64,000 nt of DNA from positions 1 to 64,000 of the forward strand of contig CAYYZO010000006.1 in the NCBI GenBank assembly GCA_964476185.1, written 5' to 3'. Positions 17,351-26,457 of the stretch are shown here, piece by piece; position 1 is the first letter of the stretch; each line of letters begins with the position of its first letter. A program made the translations under genes and the position numbers. Source of the DNA: DATNBU01 sp964476185. Lineage in GTDB: Bacteria > Desulfobacterota > Binatia > UBA1149 > CAITLU01. A model generated the notes under the pieces. It had not been told where the DNA came from. It was given only the letters and a program-made list of their open reading frames with translations, and did not search any database.

Positions 17351-18417
17351 TGCGCGAGATCGCGATCGTGTCGTTCGCGCAGGCCCGCAGCGTCCGCCGC
17401 GACATCCGCCACAACGAAGTCGAGATCCTGATGCCGGTGGTCGCCGAGGCGGTCGCCTCCGCCGGCATCGAGCGCGACCGGATCGGCTTCACCATCTCGG
17501 GGAGCTGCGACTATCTCGCCGGGGCTCCGTTCTCGTTCGTGATGGCGCTCGACGGCGTCGGGGCGTGGCCGCCGATCGAGGAGTCCCACGTCGAGATGGA
17601 CGGGGCCTGGGCGCTGGCGGAAGCCTGGACCCGGCTTCAGCACGGGGACATCGACAGCGCCCTCGTGTACGGCTTCGGCAAGTCGTCGGTGGGTGAGTTG
17701 CCGGACGTGCTCACGTTGCAGCTCGATCCTTACCTGGTGGCTCCGCTTTGGCCCGACTCGATCAGCGTCGCGGCGCTGCAGGCGCGCGCGATGCTCGACG
17801 GGGGACTCGTGACGGAGCGGGCGATGGCCGAGGTGGCGGTGCGCAGCCGTCGCGACGCGAAGTCGAACCCGTACGCGCAACTCGCGGGCGATTTCGACGT
17901 CGACGCGCTCCTCGCCGAGCCGTGCATCTCATCCCCGTTGCGCCGTCACGACTGCGCGCCGATCTCCGACGGAGCCTCGGCCGTGGTGCTCGCGGCCGGG
18001 GATGTCGCCCGCGCCCTGTGCGAGAAGGCCGGTCGCACGCCCGCGTGGATCCGCGGCCTCGACCACCGCGTCGATGCGCAGAACCTCGGCCTTCGCGACC
18101 TCGCGACGTGTCCGTCGGCGCGTCTGGCGGGCGAGAAGGCCGGTGTCGGCAAGGGACCCGTGGACGTGGCCGAGATCTACGCTCCATTCTCGCACCAGGA
18201 GATCCTGCTGCGTCGCGAACTCGGGCTCGGCGAGAAGACGAAGATCAACCCGTCGGGCGGCGCGCTCGCCGCGAACCCGATGATGGCCGCCGGCTTGATC
18301 CGCATCGGCGAGGCCGCCTCGCACATCCACCGCGGCGAGGCGCGTCGCGCCGTCGCCCATGCGACGTCCGGGCCGTGCCTGCAGCAGAACCTGGTTTGCG
18401 TCCTGGAGGGAGAGTGA
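17350..18417 (+). CDS. SCP2-thiolase-like protein without thiolase catalytic residues (A)
   Basis: A 355-residue protein of the thiolase fold, lipid-transfer-protein (SCP2/Ltp) branch. At the nucleophile position the sequence is SHVEMDGAWAL, with no Cys. The usual GHPxGATG histidine motif is NPSGGALAANPMMAAG, with Asn in place of His. The segment VDVAEIYAPFSHQE keeps a tyrosine in the active-site region. This pattern is that of Ltp2-type retro-aldolases, which cleave a C-C bond of a tertiary hydroxyacyl-CoA. It could instead be a structural partner of the next gene. TGATG couplings exist at both ends. Confidence 0.8.
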   Translation: MREIAIVSFAQARSVRRDIRHNEVEILMPVVAEAVASAGIERDRIGFTISGSCDYLAGAPFSFVMALDGVGAWPPIEESHVEMDGAWALAEAWTRLQHGDIDSALVYGFGKSSVGELPDVLTLQLDPYLVAPLWPDSISVAALQARAMLDGGLVTERAMAEVAVRSRRDAKSNPYAQLAGDFDVDALLAEPCISSPLRRHDCAPISDGASAVVLAAGDVARALCEKAGRTPAWIRGLDHRVDAQNLGLRDLATCPSARLAGEKAGVGKGPVDVAEIYAPFSHQEILLRRELGLGEKTKINPSGGALAANPMMAAGLIRIGEAASHIHRGEARRAVAHATSGPCLQQNLVCVLEGE

Positions 18418-19574
18418 TGGCCCGCTATTGCGCCGTCGTCGGAATCGGCCAGACCCGTCATGCCGCCAAGCGCGGCGACCTCTCGATGGTCGGCCTCGTT
18501 CGCGAGGCGGCGCTCGCCGCCCTCGAGGATTCGGGGCTCGACTGGAAGGACGTGGAGGCGCTCGTGATCGGCAAGGCGCCGGACATGTTCGAGGGCGTCA
18601 TGCAGCCGGAGCTTTTCCTGGCCGACGCGCTCGGCGCGGCCGGCAAGCCGATGATCCGCGTGCACACCGCCGGCAGTGTCGGCGGCTCGACCGCGATCGT
18701 CGCGGCGCACCTCGTGCAGTCCGGGCAGTTCTCCCGCGTGCTGACCGTCGCGTTCGAGAAGCAATCCGAGAGCGAGGCGACCTGGGCGATCACGCCGAAG
18801 CTTCCGTTCCAGCCGCCGCTCGTCGCCGGCGCCGGCGGTTATTTCGCGCCGATCATCCGGGCGTACATCGACCGGTCGAAGGCGCCTGCCGACGTCGGCC
18901 TTCGCGTCGCCGTCAAGGACCGCCAGAACGCGCTCCGCAACCCGTTCGCACACCTCCACCTTCCGGACATTGACATTGAGACGGTCGCGAACTCGCCGCT
19001 GCTCTGGGATCCGCTGCACTACCTTGAATGCTGTCCGTCCTCGGACGGGGCCTGCGCGATGGTGCTGGCCGACGAAGCGTCCGCGCGCCGCGTCGAGAAG
19101 AAGCCGGCCTGGGTGCTCGGCACCGCGATGCGCAGCGAGCCGACGATGTTTCCCGGTCGCAACCAGATCAATCCGCGCGCGGGACGCGAGTGCGCGGCCG
19201 CGGTGTACCGTCAGGCCGGGATCGACGACCCGCGCAAGCAGATCGACTGCGCCGAGGTCTACGTCCCGTTCAGCTGGTACGAGCCGATGTGGATGGAGAA
19301 CCTCGGCTTCGCCGAGCTGAACGAAGGCTGGAAGATGACGCTCGACGGCGTCACGGCGTTCGACGGCGCGCTGCCGATCAACCCGTCCGGCGGCGTGCTG
19401 TCGTCGAACCCGATCGGCGCGTCCGGGATGCTTCGCTTCGCCGAGGCGGCGATGCAGGTTCGCGGCGCGGCCGGCGAGCACCAGGTCGACGGCGCGAGGA
19501 TCGCGCTGGGCCACGCCTACGGCGGCGGATCGCAGTTCTTCTCGATGTGGATGGTCGGCGCCGAGCGCCGCTGA
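18417..19574 (+). CDS. SCP2-thiolase-like protein without thiolase catalytic residues (B), probable aldolase
   Basis: A 385-residue thiolase-fold protein. The N-terminal nucleophile region reads RVHTAGSVGGSTA, with no Cys. The distal motif is INPSGGVLSSNPIGASG, again Asn for His, and the C-terminal GHAYGGGSQFF replaces the usual Cys loop. CAEVYVPFSWYEPMW carries two tyrosines near the expected acid/base site. It is most like Ltp-type lyases that work with a DUF35 partner in side-chain degradation. It is coupled to the previous gene by TGATG. The two unlike subunits probably form one heteromeric enzyme. Confidence 0.8.
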   Translation: MARYCAVVGIGQTRHAAKRGDLSMVGLVREAALAALEDSGLDWKDVEALVIGKAPDMFEGVMQPELFLADALGAAGKPMIRVHTAGSVGGSTAIVAAHLVQSGQFSRVLTVAFEKQSESEATWAITPKLPFQPPLVAGAGGYFAPIIRAYIDRSKAPADVGLRVAVKDRQNALRNPFAHLHLPDIDIETVANSPLLWDPLHYLECCPSSDGACAMVLADEASARRVEKKPAWVLGTAMRSEPTMFPGRNQINPRAGRECAAAVYRQAGIDDPRKQIDCAEVYVPFSWYEPMWMENLGFAELNEGWKMTLDGVTAFDGALPINPSGGVLSSNPIGASGMLRFAEAAMQVRGAAGEHQVDGARIALGHAYGGGSQFFSMWMVGAERR

Positions 19575-19594
19575 ACGAGCGACGGAGACGGCCG

Positions 19595-21214
19595 GTGGAA
19601 CTCAACCTGGCGGACCTGTTCGAACTGGTCGTGGATACGGCGCCGGAGCGCGAGGCGCTCGTCTGCGCCGAGCGGCGCTTCACGTACGAGGAACTCGACC
19701 GCGAGGCGAACCGGCTCGCGCACTTCCTCCGCGACCGGGGCGTGAAGCCCGGCGAGCACGTCGGCATGTACCTCTACAACTGCCACGAGTACCTCGTGGC
19801 GATGCTGGCCGCGTTCAAGATCCGCGCCGTGCCGGTCAACGTGAACTACCGGTACGTCGAGGAGGAACTCGCCTACCTGCTGAACGACAGCGACCTGGTC
19901 GCGCTGTTCTACCAGCGCGAGCTCGCCGATCGTCTCGCCGCCGTGCGCGCGAACGCGCCGAAGATCCGGGTGCTCGTCGAGGTCGACGACGCGAGCCCGC
20001 GCGCAGGCGTGCAGGAGGGCGCGGTGCGCTACGACGACGCGCTGGCCTCGTCTAGCCCCGAGCGCGGCTTCGAGCCGAGGTCCGGCAAGGATCTCTACAT
20101 CATCTACACGGGCGGGACGACGGGCATGCCGAAGGGCGTCCTGTGGCGCCACGAGGACGTGCTCTACGCCGGACTCCAGGGCGGCAACCCGGGCGGAACG
20201 CCGATCGAGCGCGGCGAGCAGATCGCCGACGTCGTCCGGAACGGACTCGCGCTGACCTTCCTGCCCGCGGCCCCGCTCATCCACGGCGCGGCGGAATGGG
20301 CGTCGTTGATCGCGTTCTTCGGCGGCGGGAAGTGCGTCCTGCAGCGCGGGAAGAGCTTCGATCCGAGGACGGTGGCGCGCCTGATCCGTGACGAGAAGGT
20401 CAATACGTTGACGCTCGTCGGTGACGCGATGGCGCGGCCGCTGGCCGAGGCCATCGCGGAGATGGGCGACGAGGCCGACACGTCGACGGTGTTCGTCATC
20501 GGCTCGGCCGGCGCCGTGCTTTCCGAAGCCGTCAAGGAGCAGCTGCGCGCCGCGATCCCGTCGACGATGATCGTCGACAGCTTCGGCGCGACCGAGACCG
20601 GCCACCAGGGGCAGATGGCGCCGGGAACCGGGCACGGCGCCGGGCAGAGCCCGCTCTTCTACATGAACGACACGAACTGCGTCCTCGACGAGAATCGCGT
20701 GCCCGTGGCTCCCGGAAGCGGCGTGGTCGGCAAGCTCGCGCGCCGCGGCCACATCCCGGTCGGTTACTACAACGACCCGGAGAAGACCGCCGCGACGTTC
20801 TTCGAGATCGACGGGGTGCGCTGGGTGATGCCCGGCGACCTCGCGACGGTCGAGGCCGACGGCAGCATTCGCGTGTTCGGTCGCGGCTCGGTCTGCATCA
20901 ACAGCGGCGGCGAGAAGATCTTCCCGGAGGAAGTCGAAGCCGCCCTCAAGGCGCACCCGGACGTGCTCGACGCCGTCGTCGTCGGCATCCCCGACGAGCG
21001 CTGGGGACAGCGCGTCGCGGCGCTCGTGCAGCCTCGGCCCGGAGCGGCGCCGACGGTCGAAGAGCTGGACCGGCACTGCCGCACGAAAGTCGCCGGCTAC
21101 AAGGTCCCGCGCTTCGTCAGCTTCGTCGACCAGGTCGCGCGCCAGCCGAGCGGCAAGCCGGATTACCGCTGGGCCGCGAGCTGCGCCGCCGAGCGCGCCG
21201 CGTCCGGATCCTGA
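19595..21214 (+). CDS. FadD19-like acyl-CoA synthetase (ANL superfamily)
   Basis: A 539-residue AMP-forming ligase. The P-loop is YIIYTGGTTGMPKGV, the adenine-binding motif is DSFGATETGHQG, and the hinge and C-terminal region read GRGSVCINSGGEKIFPEEVE, then the end Lys in QPSGKPDYRW. The N-terminus (LNLADLFELVVDTAPEREALVC) closely follows mycobacterial FadD17/FadD19, the latter being the steroid C26-oyl-CoA synthetase. It would activate branched or sterol-type carboxylic acids for this operon. GTG 19595 is preceded by GGAGA and lies 20 bases after the previous stop. Confidence 0.85.
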   Translation: MELNLADLFELVVDTAPEREALVCAERRFTYEELDREANRLAHFLRDRGVKPGEHVGMYLYNCHEYLVAMLAAFKIRAVPVNVNYRYVEEELAYLLNDSDLVALFYQRELADRLAAVRANAPKIRVLVEVDDASPRAGVQEGAVRYDDALASSSPERGFEPRSGKDLYIIYTGGTTGMPKGVLWRHEDVLYAGLQGGNPGGTPIERGEQIADVVRNGLALTFLPAAPLIHGAAEWASLIAFFGGGKCVLQRGKSFDPRTVARLIRDEKVNTLTLVGDAMARPLAEAIAEMGDEADTSTVFVIGSAGAVLSEAVKEQLRAAIPSTMIVDSFGATETGHQGQMAPGTGHGAGQSPLFYMNDTNCVLDENRVPVAPGSGVVGKLARRGHIPVGYYNDPEKTAATFFEIDGVRWVMPGDLATVEADGSIRVFGRGSVCINSGGEKIFPEEVEAALKAHPDVLDAVVVGIPDERWGQRVAALVQPRPGAAPTVEELDRHCRTKVAGYKVPRFVSFVDQVARQPSGKPDYRWAASCAAERAASGS

Positions 21215-21270
21215 ACCCGCGCGACGCGTTTCCCGCGTCGCGACGACCGAGCACCGGAGGAACGATCGCC

Positions 21271-22083
21271 GTGTCCGAACAGCCAGCCCTTCTCGTCGAA
21301 CGCGACGGCCACGTCGTGACCGTCACGATGAACCGCCCCGAAGCGCGCAACGCGCTGAACCCGGAGATGATCTGTCGGCTTGCCGATGCGTGGGACCTGA
21401 TCGACGACGACGACGACGTTCGCGTCGCGATCCTCACCGGCTCCCACGGCCATTTCTGCGCCGGCGCCGACCTCGACAAGCTCGTCTCGCGCTCGCTCAA
21501 GGGCCTCCCGCCCGAGAACGTGTGGGAGGAGCGCATCCGCGACAACTACCAGGTGATCTTCCGGGGCCTGCTCCGCACCCGCCGCACGGTGAAGCCGCTG
21601 ATCGCGGCCATCGAGGGCTCCTGCATCGCCGGCGGCGTCGAGATCCTGCAGGCCACCGACATCCGGGTGGCCGCCGAGGGCGCGAAGCTGGGCGTTTCCG
21701 AAGTCCGCTGGGGCCTGTTCCCGCAAGGCGGGAGCACGACGCGACTGCCACGCCAGATCCCGTTCACCCGCGCGATGGAAGTGCTGCTGACCGGAGACCA
21801 CTACAGCGCCGGCGAAGCGCTCGAGATGGGCCTCATCGGCCGTGTCGTGCCCGACGGGCAGGCGCTCGCGAAGGCGCGCGAGATCGCCGGCCGCATCGCC
21901 GAGAACGGCCCGGTCGCCGTGCGGAACATCAAGCGCGCGGTGCTCGAGGTCGAGGGCATGACCGAGGACGATGCCCGGGAGGTCGAGATGCGACTCGGCA
22001 TGGAGGTGTTCTCGACCGAGGACGCGAAGGAAGGGCCGCGCGCCTTCAAGGAAAAGCGCAAGCCCGAGTTCAAGGGCCGCTGA
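21271..22083 (+). CDS. Enoyl-CoA hydratase (crotonase family, EchA19-like)
   Basis: A 270-residue crotonase. The oxyanion-hole segments are GHFCAGADLDKL and GSCIAGGVEIL. Both catalytic glutamates are present, in GGVEILQATD and in SEVRWGLFPQGG, so hydratase activity is expected. It hydrates a 2-enoyl-CoA in beta-oxidation. It is the last gene of the operon with the FadD19-like ligase 56 bases upstream; GGAGG precedes GTG 21271. In mycobacteria EchA19 acts on steroid side-chain enoyl-CoAs, which fits the context; the substrate is inferred. Confidence 0.87.
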   Translation: MSEQPALLVERDGHVVTVTMNRPEARNALNPEMICRLADAWDLIDDDDDVRVAILTGSHGHFCAGADLDKLVSRSLKGLPPENVWEERIRDNYQVIFRGLLRTRRTVKPLIAAIEGSCIAGGVEILQATDIRVAAEGAKLGVSEVRWGLFPQGGSTTRLPRQIPFTRAMEVLLTGDHYSAGEALEMGLIGRVVPDGQALAKAREIAGRIAENGPVAVRNIKRAVLEVEGMTEDDAREVEMRLGMEVFSTEDAKEGPRAFKEKRKPEFKGR

Positions 22084-22108
22084 CGGACCGCCGCGCACGA
22101 CCGGTCCG
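22084..22108. terminator. Small hairpin between converging genes
   Basis: Arms CGGACCG (22084-22090) and CGGTCCG (22102-22108) flank an 11-base loop right after the enoyl-CoA hydratase stop. It is a modest terminator candidate. Confidence 0.4.
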
Positions 22109-22144
22109 CGGCGTCGGTTCCGGGGGCAGGGGGGCAGTCGCGGC

Positions 22145-23293
22145 CTATCCGGGCGAGAGCGCCCGTCGCACGAGCGGCACGAGCCGGCGGACGCCGAGCG
22201 GCGAGGGGTGCGAGTGGTCGACGTAGAGCGCCAGCGCCGCGAACTGCGTGCCGCGCCGAGCCTGTTCCCGCGTGGTGATGTCGAGGAAATCGATCACGCC
22301 GAAATCCGCCTCGCGCGCGAGCCGCAGGAGCTCGTGCTTCTCGTCGCGGTACGTCGGGAACCCGTGGTGCTCGTGGCCGCGCACGCGCGTGAGCTCGGGA
22401 ACCGTGTTGTAGATGTACGGGGCGTACAGCACGGTGACGCGCCGGGCGGATTCCCTGGTGCGAAAGTCGCGCAGCCAGGCGACGATCTCGGCGGGACGGC
22501 CGTACGGCTCGTCCGCCGACCAGTCGTTCTCGCAAAGCACGTACAGGATCTGGTCGATCCGTCCCCGGTACTGCCCTGCCGCCCGCTCGAGCGCGCAGAC
22601 CACGTCGGCCGCCTTCGCGCCGGCGATGCCGAGGTTCACGTATCGGCGCCCGGGATCCCGCTGCTGCAGTCGTGAGGCGAGCGTCTCGCTGTCGTCGAGC
22701 ATGGCGCCGTTGGCCACGCTGTCGCCGGCGACGAGCACGACGCGTTCGGCGTCGACCACGGGGAGCGTGAGGCGTTCCCCGCGGGCGTTCGTGGTGTGAC
22801 GCACCCGGCGAAAGGCGTAACGCTGCAGGAACGCCTCGAGCTCCGCGGGAAGCTCGCGCGAACCGTCGTAGAAGAACGTCATCGGGTCGAACGGGTTGAA
22901 CAGGTTCGTGCGCAGGAACCCGACGATCTTCGACAGGTTCGGCTTCTGCACGCGGCATGGGCCGTCGTCCGCGTTGATCGACATCTCCTCGGTCCGCAGT
23001 CGCGAGAACGGCGAGTTGCCGAGCCCCATCCCGGATTCCTGCATGAGCGGCAGAAGGCGACGGATCCCGGCGACGCTCTCGAGCACGCGCGTCGATGCGT
23101 CGGACGGATCGGCGGGGCCGGGACCGTCGGTCGTCCTCACGCGCTCGCGCAGCGCCGACGCGAGGCTGGCCTCGGCACGAGATCCTCTCGCGAGCGCGGC
23201 GACTCCTTCGGCGAAGATCCACGCGATCGCCGCCGAGGCGACCGTGGCGGTGCACGCGAACAGCGCCCGCCGCAGGCCGGGCGGGGGCTTCAT
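22145..23293 (-). CDS. Membrane-anchored SGNH-hydrolase-like protein
   Basis: A 382-residue protein. An N-terminal signal anchor (residues ~8-35) is followed by an extracytoplasmic domain. The SGNH block I motif is VLVAGDSVANGAML, block III is LCEND, and block V is YVDHSHPSPLG with the Asp-x-x-His pair. It is probably an O-acyl esterase or acyltransferase-like enzyme modifying a glycolipid or polysaccharide outside the cytoplasmic membrane. It is the last gene of the six-gene operon; ATG 23293 overlaps the upstream glycosyltransferase stop. Confidence 0.75.
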   Translation of the reverse strand: MKPPPGLRRALFACTATVASAAIAWIFAEGVAALARGSRAEASLASALRERVRTTDGPGPADPSDASTRVLESVAGIRRLLPLMQESGMGLGNSPFSRLRTEEMSINADDGPCRVQKPNLSKIVGFLRTNLFNPFDPMTFFYDGSRELPAELEAFLQRYAFRRVRHTTNARGERLTLPVVDAERVVLVAGDSVANGAMLDDSETLASRLQQRDPGRRYVNLGIAGAKAADVVCALERAAGQYRGRIDQILYVLCENDWSADEPYGRPAEIVAWLRDFRTRESARRVTVLYAPYIYNTVPELTRVRGHEHHGFPTYRDEKHELLRLAREADFGVIDFLDITTREQARRGTQFAALALYVDHSHPSPLGVRRLVPLVRRALSPG

Positions 23294-24522
23294 CGCGCGC
23301 CTCCCGTGGCGACGGCGGTCGGCGCGTCGGTCGCCTCGAGGGACGCGGTCGCGCCGGCGGCGCGGCGCAGCACTTCGAGGTAGCGGTCGACCGCGCGCGA
23401 GACGCCGAACTCGTCGGCGCGGGCGGCCAGCAGGCCCCTGGGAGGAGGTCGTTCGAGCACCGAGAGGATCGCGACGGCCAGCGCGTCGGCATCGCCGACC
23501 GGCACGAGAGGGCCGTACCGGCCGCCGTCGAGGATTTCCCGCGGGCCGCTCGGGCAGTCGGTGCTGGCGACGGGGCAACCGCAGGCCATCGCCTCGATCA
23601 GAACGCCGGGCAGGCCTTCCCACGCCGACGACAACGCCAGGACCGCCGCCGCCGCGAAGTACGGCGCGGGCTCGCGGACGTATCCGGCGAAGTCCACGTC
23701 GGTTTCGATGCCGAGCTCGCGGGCGAGGGCCTTCAGCGCCGCGAGGCGCTTCGGTCGGTTCGCGCGGCCGAGGATCACCAGGCGCGTTTCGCGGACGGCG
23801 CGCACCTTCGCGAACGCTCGCAACAGGGTCGGGTAGTCTTTCTGGCGAACGAGTCGTCCGGCCGCGAGCACGACGGGCGGTTCTCCCGGCGCGAACCACG
23901 GATGCGCGAGCGGCTCGCACGCGCGTCGTCGCAGCGCGTCGGCAGGGATCGGGTTGTAGATCGTGACGATTCGCTCGCGGGGATAGCCGGTCGCGCGCGC
24001 GAGGTCGTCGCCGACTCCGGCGGAGACCGCGATGACGGCCCCGGCGTCGAAGTACAGCCGGCGAGCGAGCAGCCGGGCGAGGGGACGCTTCGCGGGCGGC
24101 GAGCCGTCGCCGCGATCGCGGGTGAGGTGGTTGCTGATGCGCAGCACGACGGGCACGTCGCTGCCTGCGAGCCGGCGCGCGAGCAGGGCCGGCGCGTGCA
24201 CGTGGCTGGCCGCGGAGAGCAGCACGCGCGGCGGAGTCCGGCGCAATCGCCGCGCCAGCAGCGGCATGGCGAGCAGCAGCTGCACGCGACGCGGCAGGCG
24301 CGCGAGCGGATGGGCGCCGCGCCAGCGGGTGAGCTCGACGACGCGCACGCGCGCGTCGATCTCCCGTTCGAGCGGGCCTTCGGCGGTGACCATCCAGAGC
24401 TCGATCGCCAGCCCACGGCGCGCGAGCTCGTTGACCAGCGTGACGGTGCGCCGCTGCGCGCCGCCGCCGCTCGGGCTGTGAAGGAAAACGGCAGCATCGG
24501 CGGGCGATCCGCGCGAAGTCAT
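23290..24522 (-). CDS. Glycosyltransferase family 4
   Basis: A 410-residue GT-B enzyme. The N-terminal acceptor domain has the glycine-rich loop SPSGGGAQRRTVTL. The C-terminal donor domain shows LAAGRLVRQKDYPTLL, then SSAWEGLPGVLIEAMACGCPV with the EX7E retaining motif. It transfers a nucleotide-activated sugar in the cytoplasm. It is paralogous to the next upstream gene, with similar loops and C-terminal motif. It is coupled by ATGA at both ends within the CDP-alcohol operon. Confidence 0.87.
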   Translation of the reverse strand: MTSRGSPADAAVFLHSPSGGGAQRRTVTLVNELARRGLAIELWMVTAEGPLEREIDARVRVVELTRWRGAHPLARLPRRVQLLLAMPLLARRLRRTPPRVLLSAASHVHAPALLARRLAGSDVPVVLRISNHLTRDRGDGSPPAKRPLARLLARRLYFDAGAVIAVSAGVGDDLARATGYPRERIVTIYNPIPADALRRRACEPLAHPWFAPGEPPVVLAAGRLVRQKDYPTLLRAFAKVRAVRETRLVILGRANRPKRLAALKALARELGIETDVDFAGYVREPAPYFAAAAVLALSSAWEGLPGVLIEAMACGCPVASTDCPSGPREILDGGRYGPLVPVGDADALAVAILSVLERPPPRGLLAARADEFGVSRAVDRYLEVLRRAAGATASLEATDAPTAVATGGAR

Positions 24523-25676
24523 GCGACGGCCCTCTGCAGGACGGCGAGATAGGCCTCGGCGACGCGGGCGACGTCGAACTCCGCTGCGCGGCGGCGCAGT
24601 CCGCCACGGTCGGGTCGCTGGTCGAGGGCGTCGTCGATCGCGGCCGCCAGCGCGCGAGGATCGCCGACCGGGACGAGCCGACCGTATCGTCCGTCGTCGA
24701 GGAACTCGCGCACGCCGCCCGGGCAGTCCGTCGCGACGACGGGGCAGCCGCACGCGAGCGCCTCGGCGATCGCGTTGCTGAATCCCTCCCAGCGCGAGGC
24801 GGATACGAACAGGTCCGCGCGCGCCATGCTCGCGAAGGGGTTGTCGTCGAAGCCGGCGAAGCGGACGGCCTCGGCGACGCCGAGATCGGCGGCGAGGGAG
24901 GTGAGGCGCGGCAACTGTTCGCCGGCGCCGAGCACGACCAGGCGGGCCGGGCGTCGCCGACGCAACTCCTGCAGCGCACGGAGCAGGGTTGGATAGTCTT
25001 TCTGGGACTTGAGCTTCCCGACGGCGAGCAGGACGGGTTCGCCGTCGTTTCTCGACCCGGCGGGCGAGGGGCCGCGGGAGAGCCACGCATGGGAGGGGGT
25101 TTCCCGCGCCAGCGCCGCGATGCGCGAGACGGCGACCGGCGACGGGATCACGGTCACGAGGTCTCGAGACATTCCTGCGAACCCGATGGCGTCGTCCGCC
25201 ACGGATCGGGCCAGCGCGATGGCCGCGTCGCATTGCGGGTACAGGCGGCGTACGAGTCGCGCGGCGGCGGGCCGGCCTTTCTCGGTCGTGGAGCGCGAGA
25301 TCGGCATGTTGATCGAGATCACGATCGGCACGCGGGAAGCGGCGAGCTTGCGCGCCAGCAGTCCGGCGAGGTTCGCCGGCGTCGAGCTTCCGAGCAGGAC
25401 GTCCGGTGGATCACGGCGCAGGACGCCGGCGAGCGCCGGCAGGCCGACGAGCATGCGCAGGCTCTTCCTGCGCTCGACGCCGGCGACGGCGCGCCGGGCG
25501 GCCCGCAGCGGGACGACGAGCGCTCCGTCCGGGACGAGACCCGCGAACCGACCGCGCGGGCTGCCGACGAGCAGCGAGACGCCATGCCCTCGACGTACGA
25601 ACTCGCCGGCCAGCGTCAGCAGCCGCCGTTGTGCGCCGCCGCCGTCGAGTCCGGTCAGGAGGATCCCGATGCGCAT
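24519..25676 (-). CDS. Glycosyltransferase family 4
   Basis: A 385-residue GT4 retaining glycosyltransferase. The motifs are LDGGGAQRRLLTL at the N-terminus, LAVGKLKSQKDYPTLLRAL, and SRWEGFSNAIAEALACGCPVVATDC (EX7E). It lies 10 bases after the nucleotidyltransferase gene and overlaps the paralogous glycosyltransferase by four bases. The two transferases likely add successive sugars to the same acceptor. Neither donor nor acceptor can be read from sequence. Confidence 0.87.
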   Translation of the reverse strand: MRIGILLTGLDGGGAQRRLLTLAGEFVRRGHGVSLLVGSPRGRFAGLVPDGALVVPLRAARRAVAGVERRKSLRMLVGLPALAGVLRRDPPDVLLGSSTPANLAGLLARKLAASRVPIVISINMPISRSTTEKGRPAAARLVRRLYPQCDAAIALARSVADDAIGFAGMSRDLVTVIPSPVAVSRIAALARETPSHAWLSRGPSPAGSRNDGEPVLLAVGKLKSQKDYPTLLRALQELRRRRPARLVVLGAGEQLPRLTSLAADLGVAEAVRFAGFDDNPFASMARADLFVSASRWEGFSNAIAEALACGCPVVATDCPGGVREFLDDGRYGRLVPVGDPRALAAAIDDALDQRPDRGGLRRRAAEFDVARVAEAYLAVLQRAVA

Positions 25677-25686
25677 GGCACCGCGC

Positions 25687-26457
25687 TCACGACGAAAGCG
25701 ACGGCGCGACGGCCGCCCTGCGCGACGGCCGCGCCCACTGCGAGGCAAGGGCGTGGGCTCGGGCGAGGTCCTCGGGGACGTCGATCTCCGCGTAGCCGAG
25801 TCCGTCCACCGGCACCGTGCGGACGAGCCCGCGCAACGCCAGCCGCTCGACTGCCGAGAGGTACCAGCGTCGTTCGGCGCCGGGTTCGCGCGAGACCTCG
25901 CGCAGCGCCTCGGCGAACAGGGTCGGACCTTCGTCGCGCCAGATCGAGACGCCGATGGCTTCGCCGGAGACGCCATCGGTGGGCAGGTGCTTGCCGATGT
26001 GGTCGAGCCACCCGAGGCCGCTCGCCACCTTCATGTCGTCCTCGTCGTAGGCCGGCTTGGCGGTCACCGCCACGCCGGCGATCACGCCACGCGCGGCGCA
26101 GAGCCACGCGAGGAGGGCCGGGTCGACGAGCGTGTCGCCGTTCAGGAGGAGGAAGTCCTCGTTCATCTCGGACGCGGCAGCGAGGCAGCTCACGAGGTTG
26201 TCGGCGCGCTCGAAGTCGGGGTTGAACAACGTGCGCGTCCGAAGCCGTCCGGGCGCGCGGAGCGCGAGGTGCCGCACGACGCCCGCGGCGCCGAACCCCG
26301 TGACGACGACGGCCTCGGTGACGCCGCACGCCTCGAGGGCGTCGAGCTGCCAGTCGAGCACGCTGCGGCCCGCGATCCGCAACAGGCACTTCGGGCGGTC
26401 GAGCGTGAACGGGAGCAACCTCTTCCCGCGCCCGGCACTGAGCACGATGGCTTTCAT
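25687..26457 (-). CDS. Nucleotidyltransferase (IPCT/LicC-like), likely CTP:polyol-phosphate
   Basis: A 256-residue NTP transferase. The signature loop is AIVLSAGRGKRLLPFTLDRPKCLL, and the metal-binding Asp is in FLLLNGDTLVDP. The internal FNPDFERADNLVSCL resembles choline-phosphate and inositol-phosphate cytidylyltransferases more than sugar-nucleotide ones. It sits beside a CDP-alcohol phosphatidyltransferase and overlaps it by ATGA, so it probably makes the CDP-activated alcohol used by that enzyme. A sugar-1-phosphate substrate is not excluded. Confidence 0.8.
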   Translation of the reverse strand: MKAIVLSAGRGKRLLPFTLDRPKCLLRIAGRSVLDWQLDALEACGVTEAVVVTGFGAAGVVRHLALRAPGRLRTRTLFNPDFERADNLVSCLAAASEMNEDFLLLNGDTLVDPALLAWLCAARGVIAGVAVTAKPAYDEDDMKVASGLGWLDHIGKHLPTDGVSGEAIGVSIWRDEGPTLFAEALREVSREPGAERRWYLSAVERLALRGLVRTVPVDGLGYAEIDVPEDLARAHALASQWARPSRRAAVAPSLSS

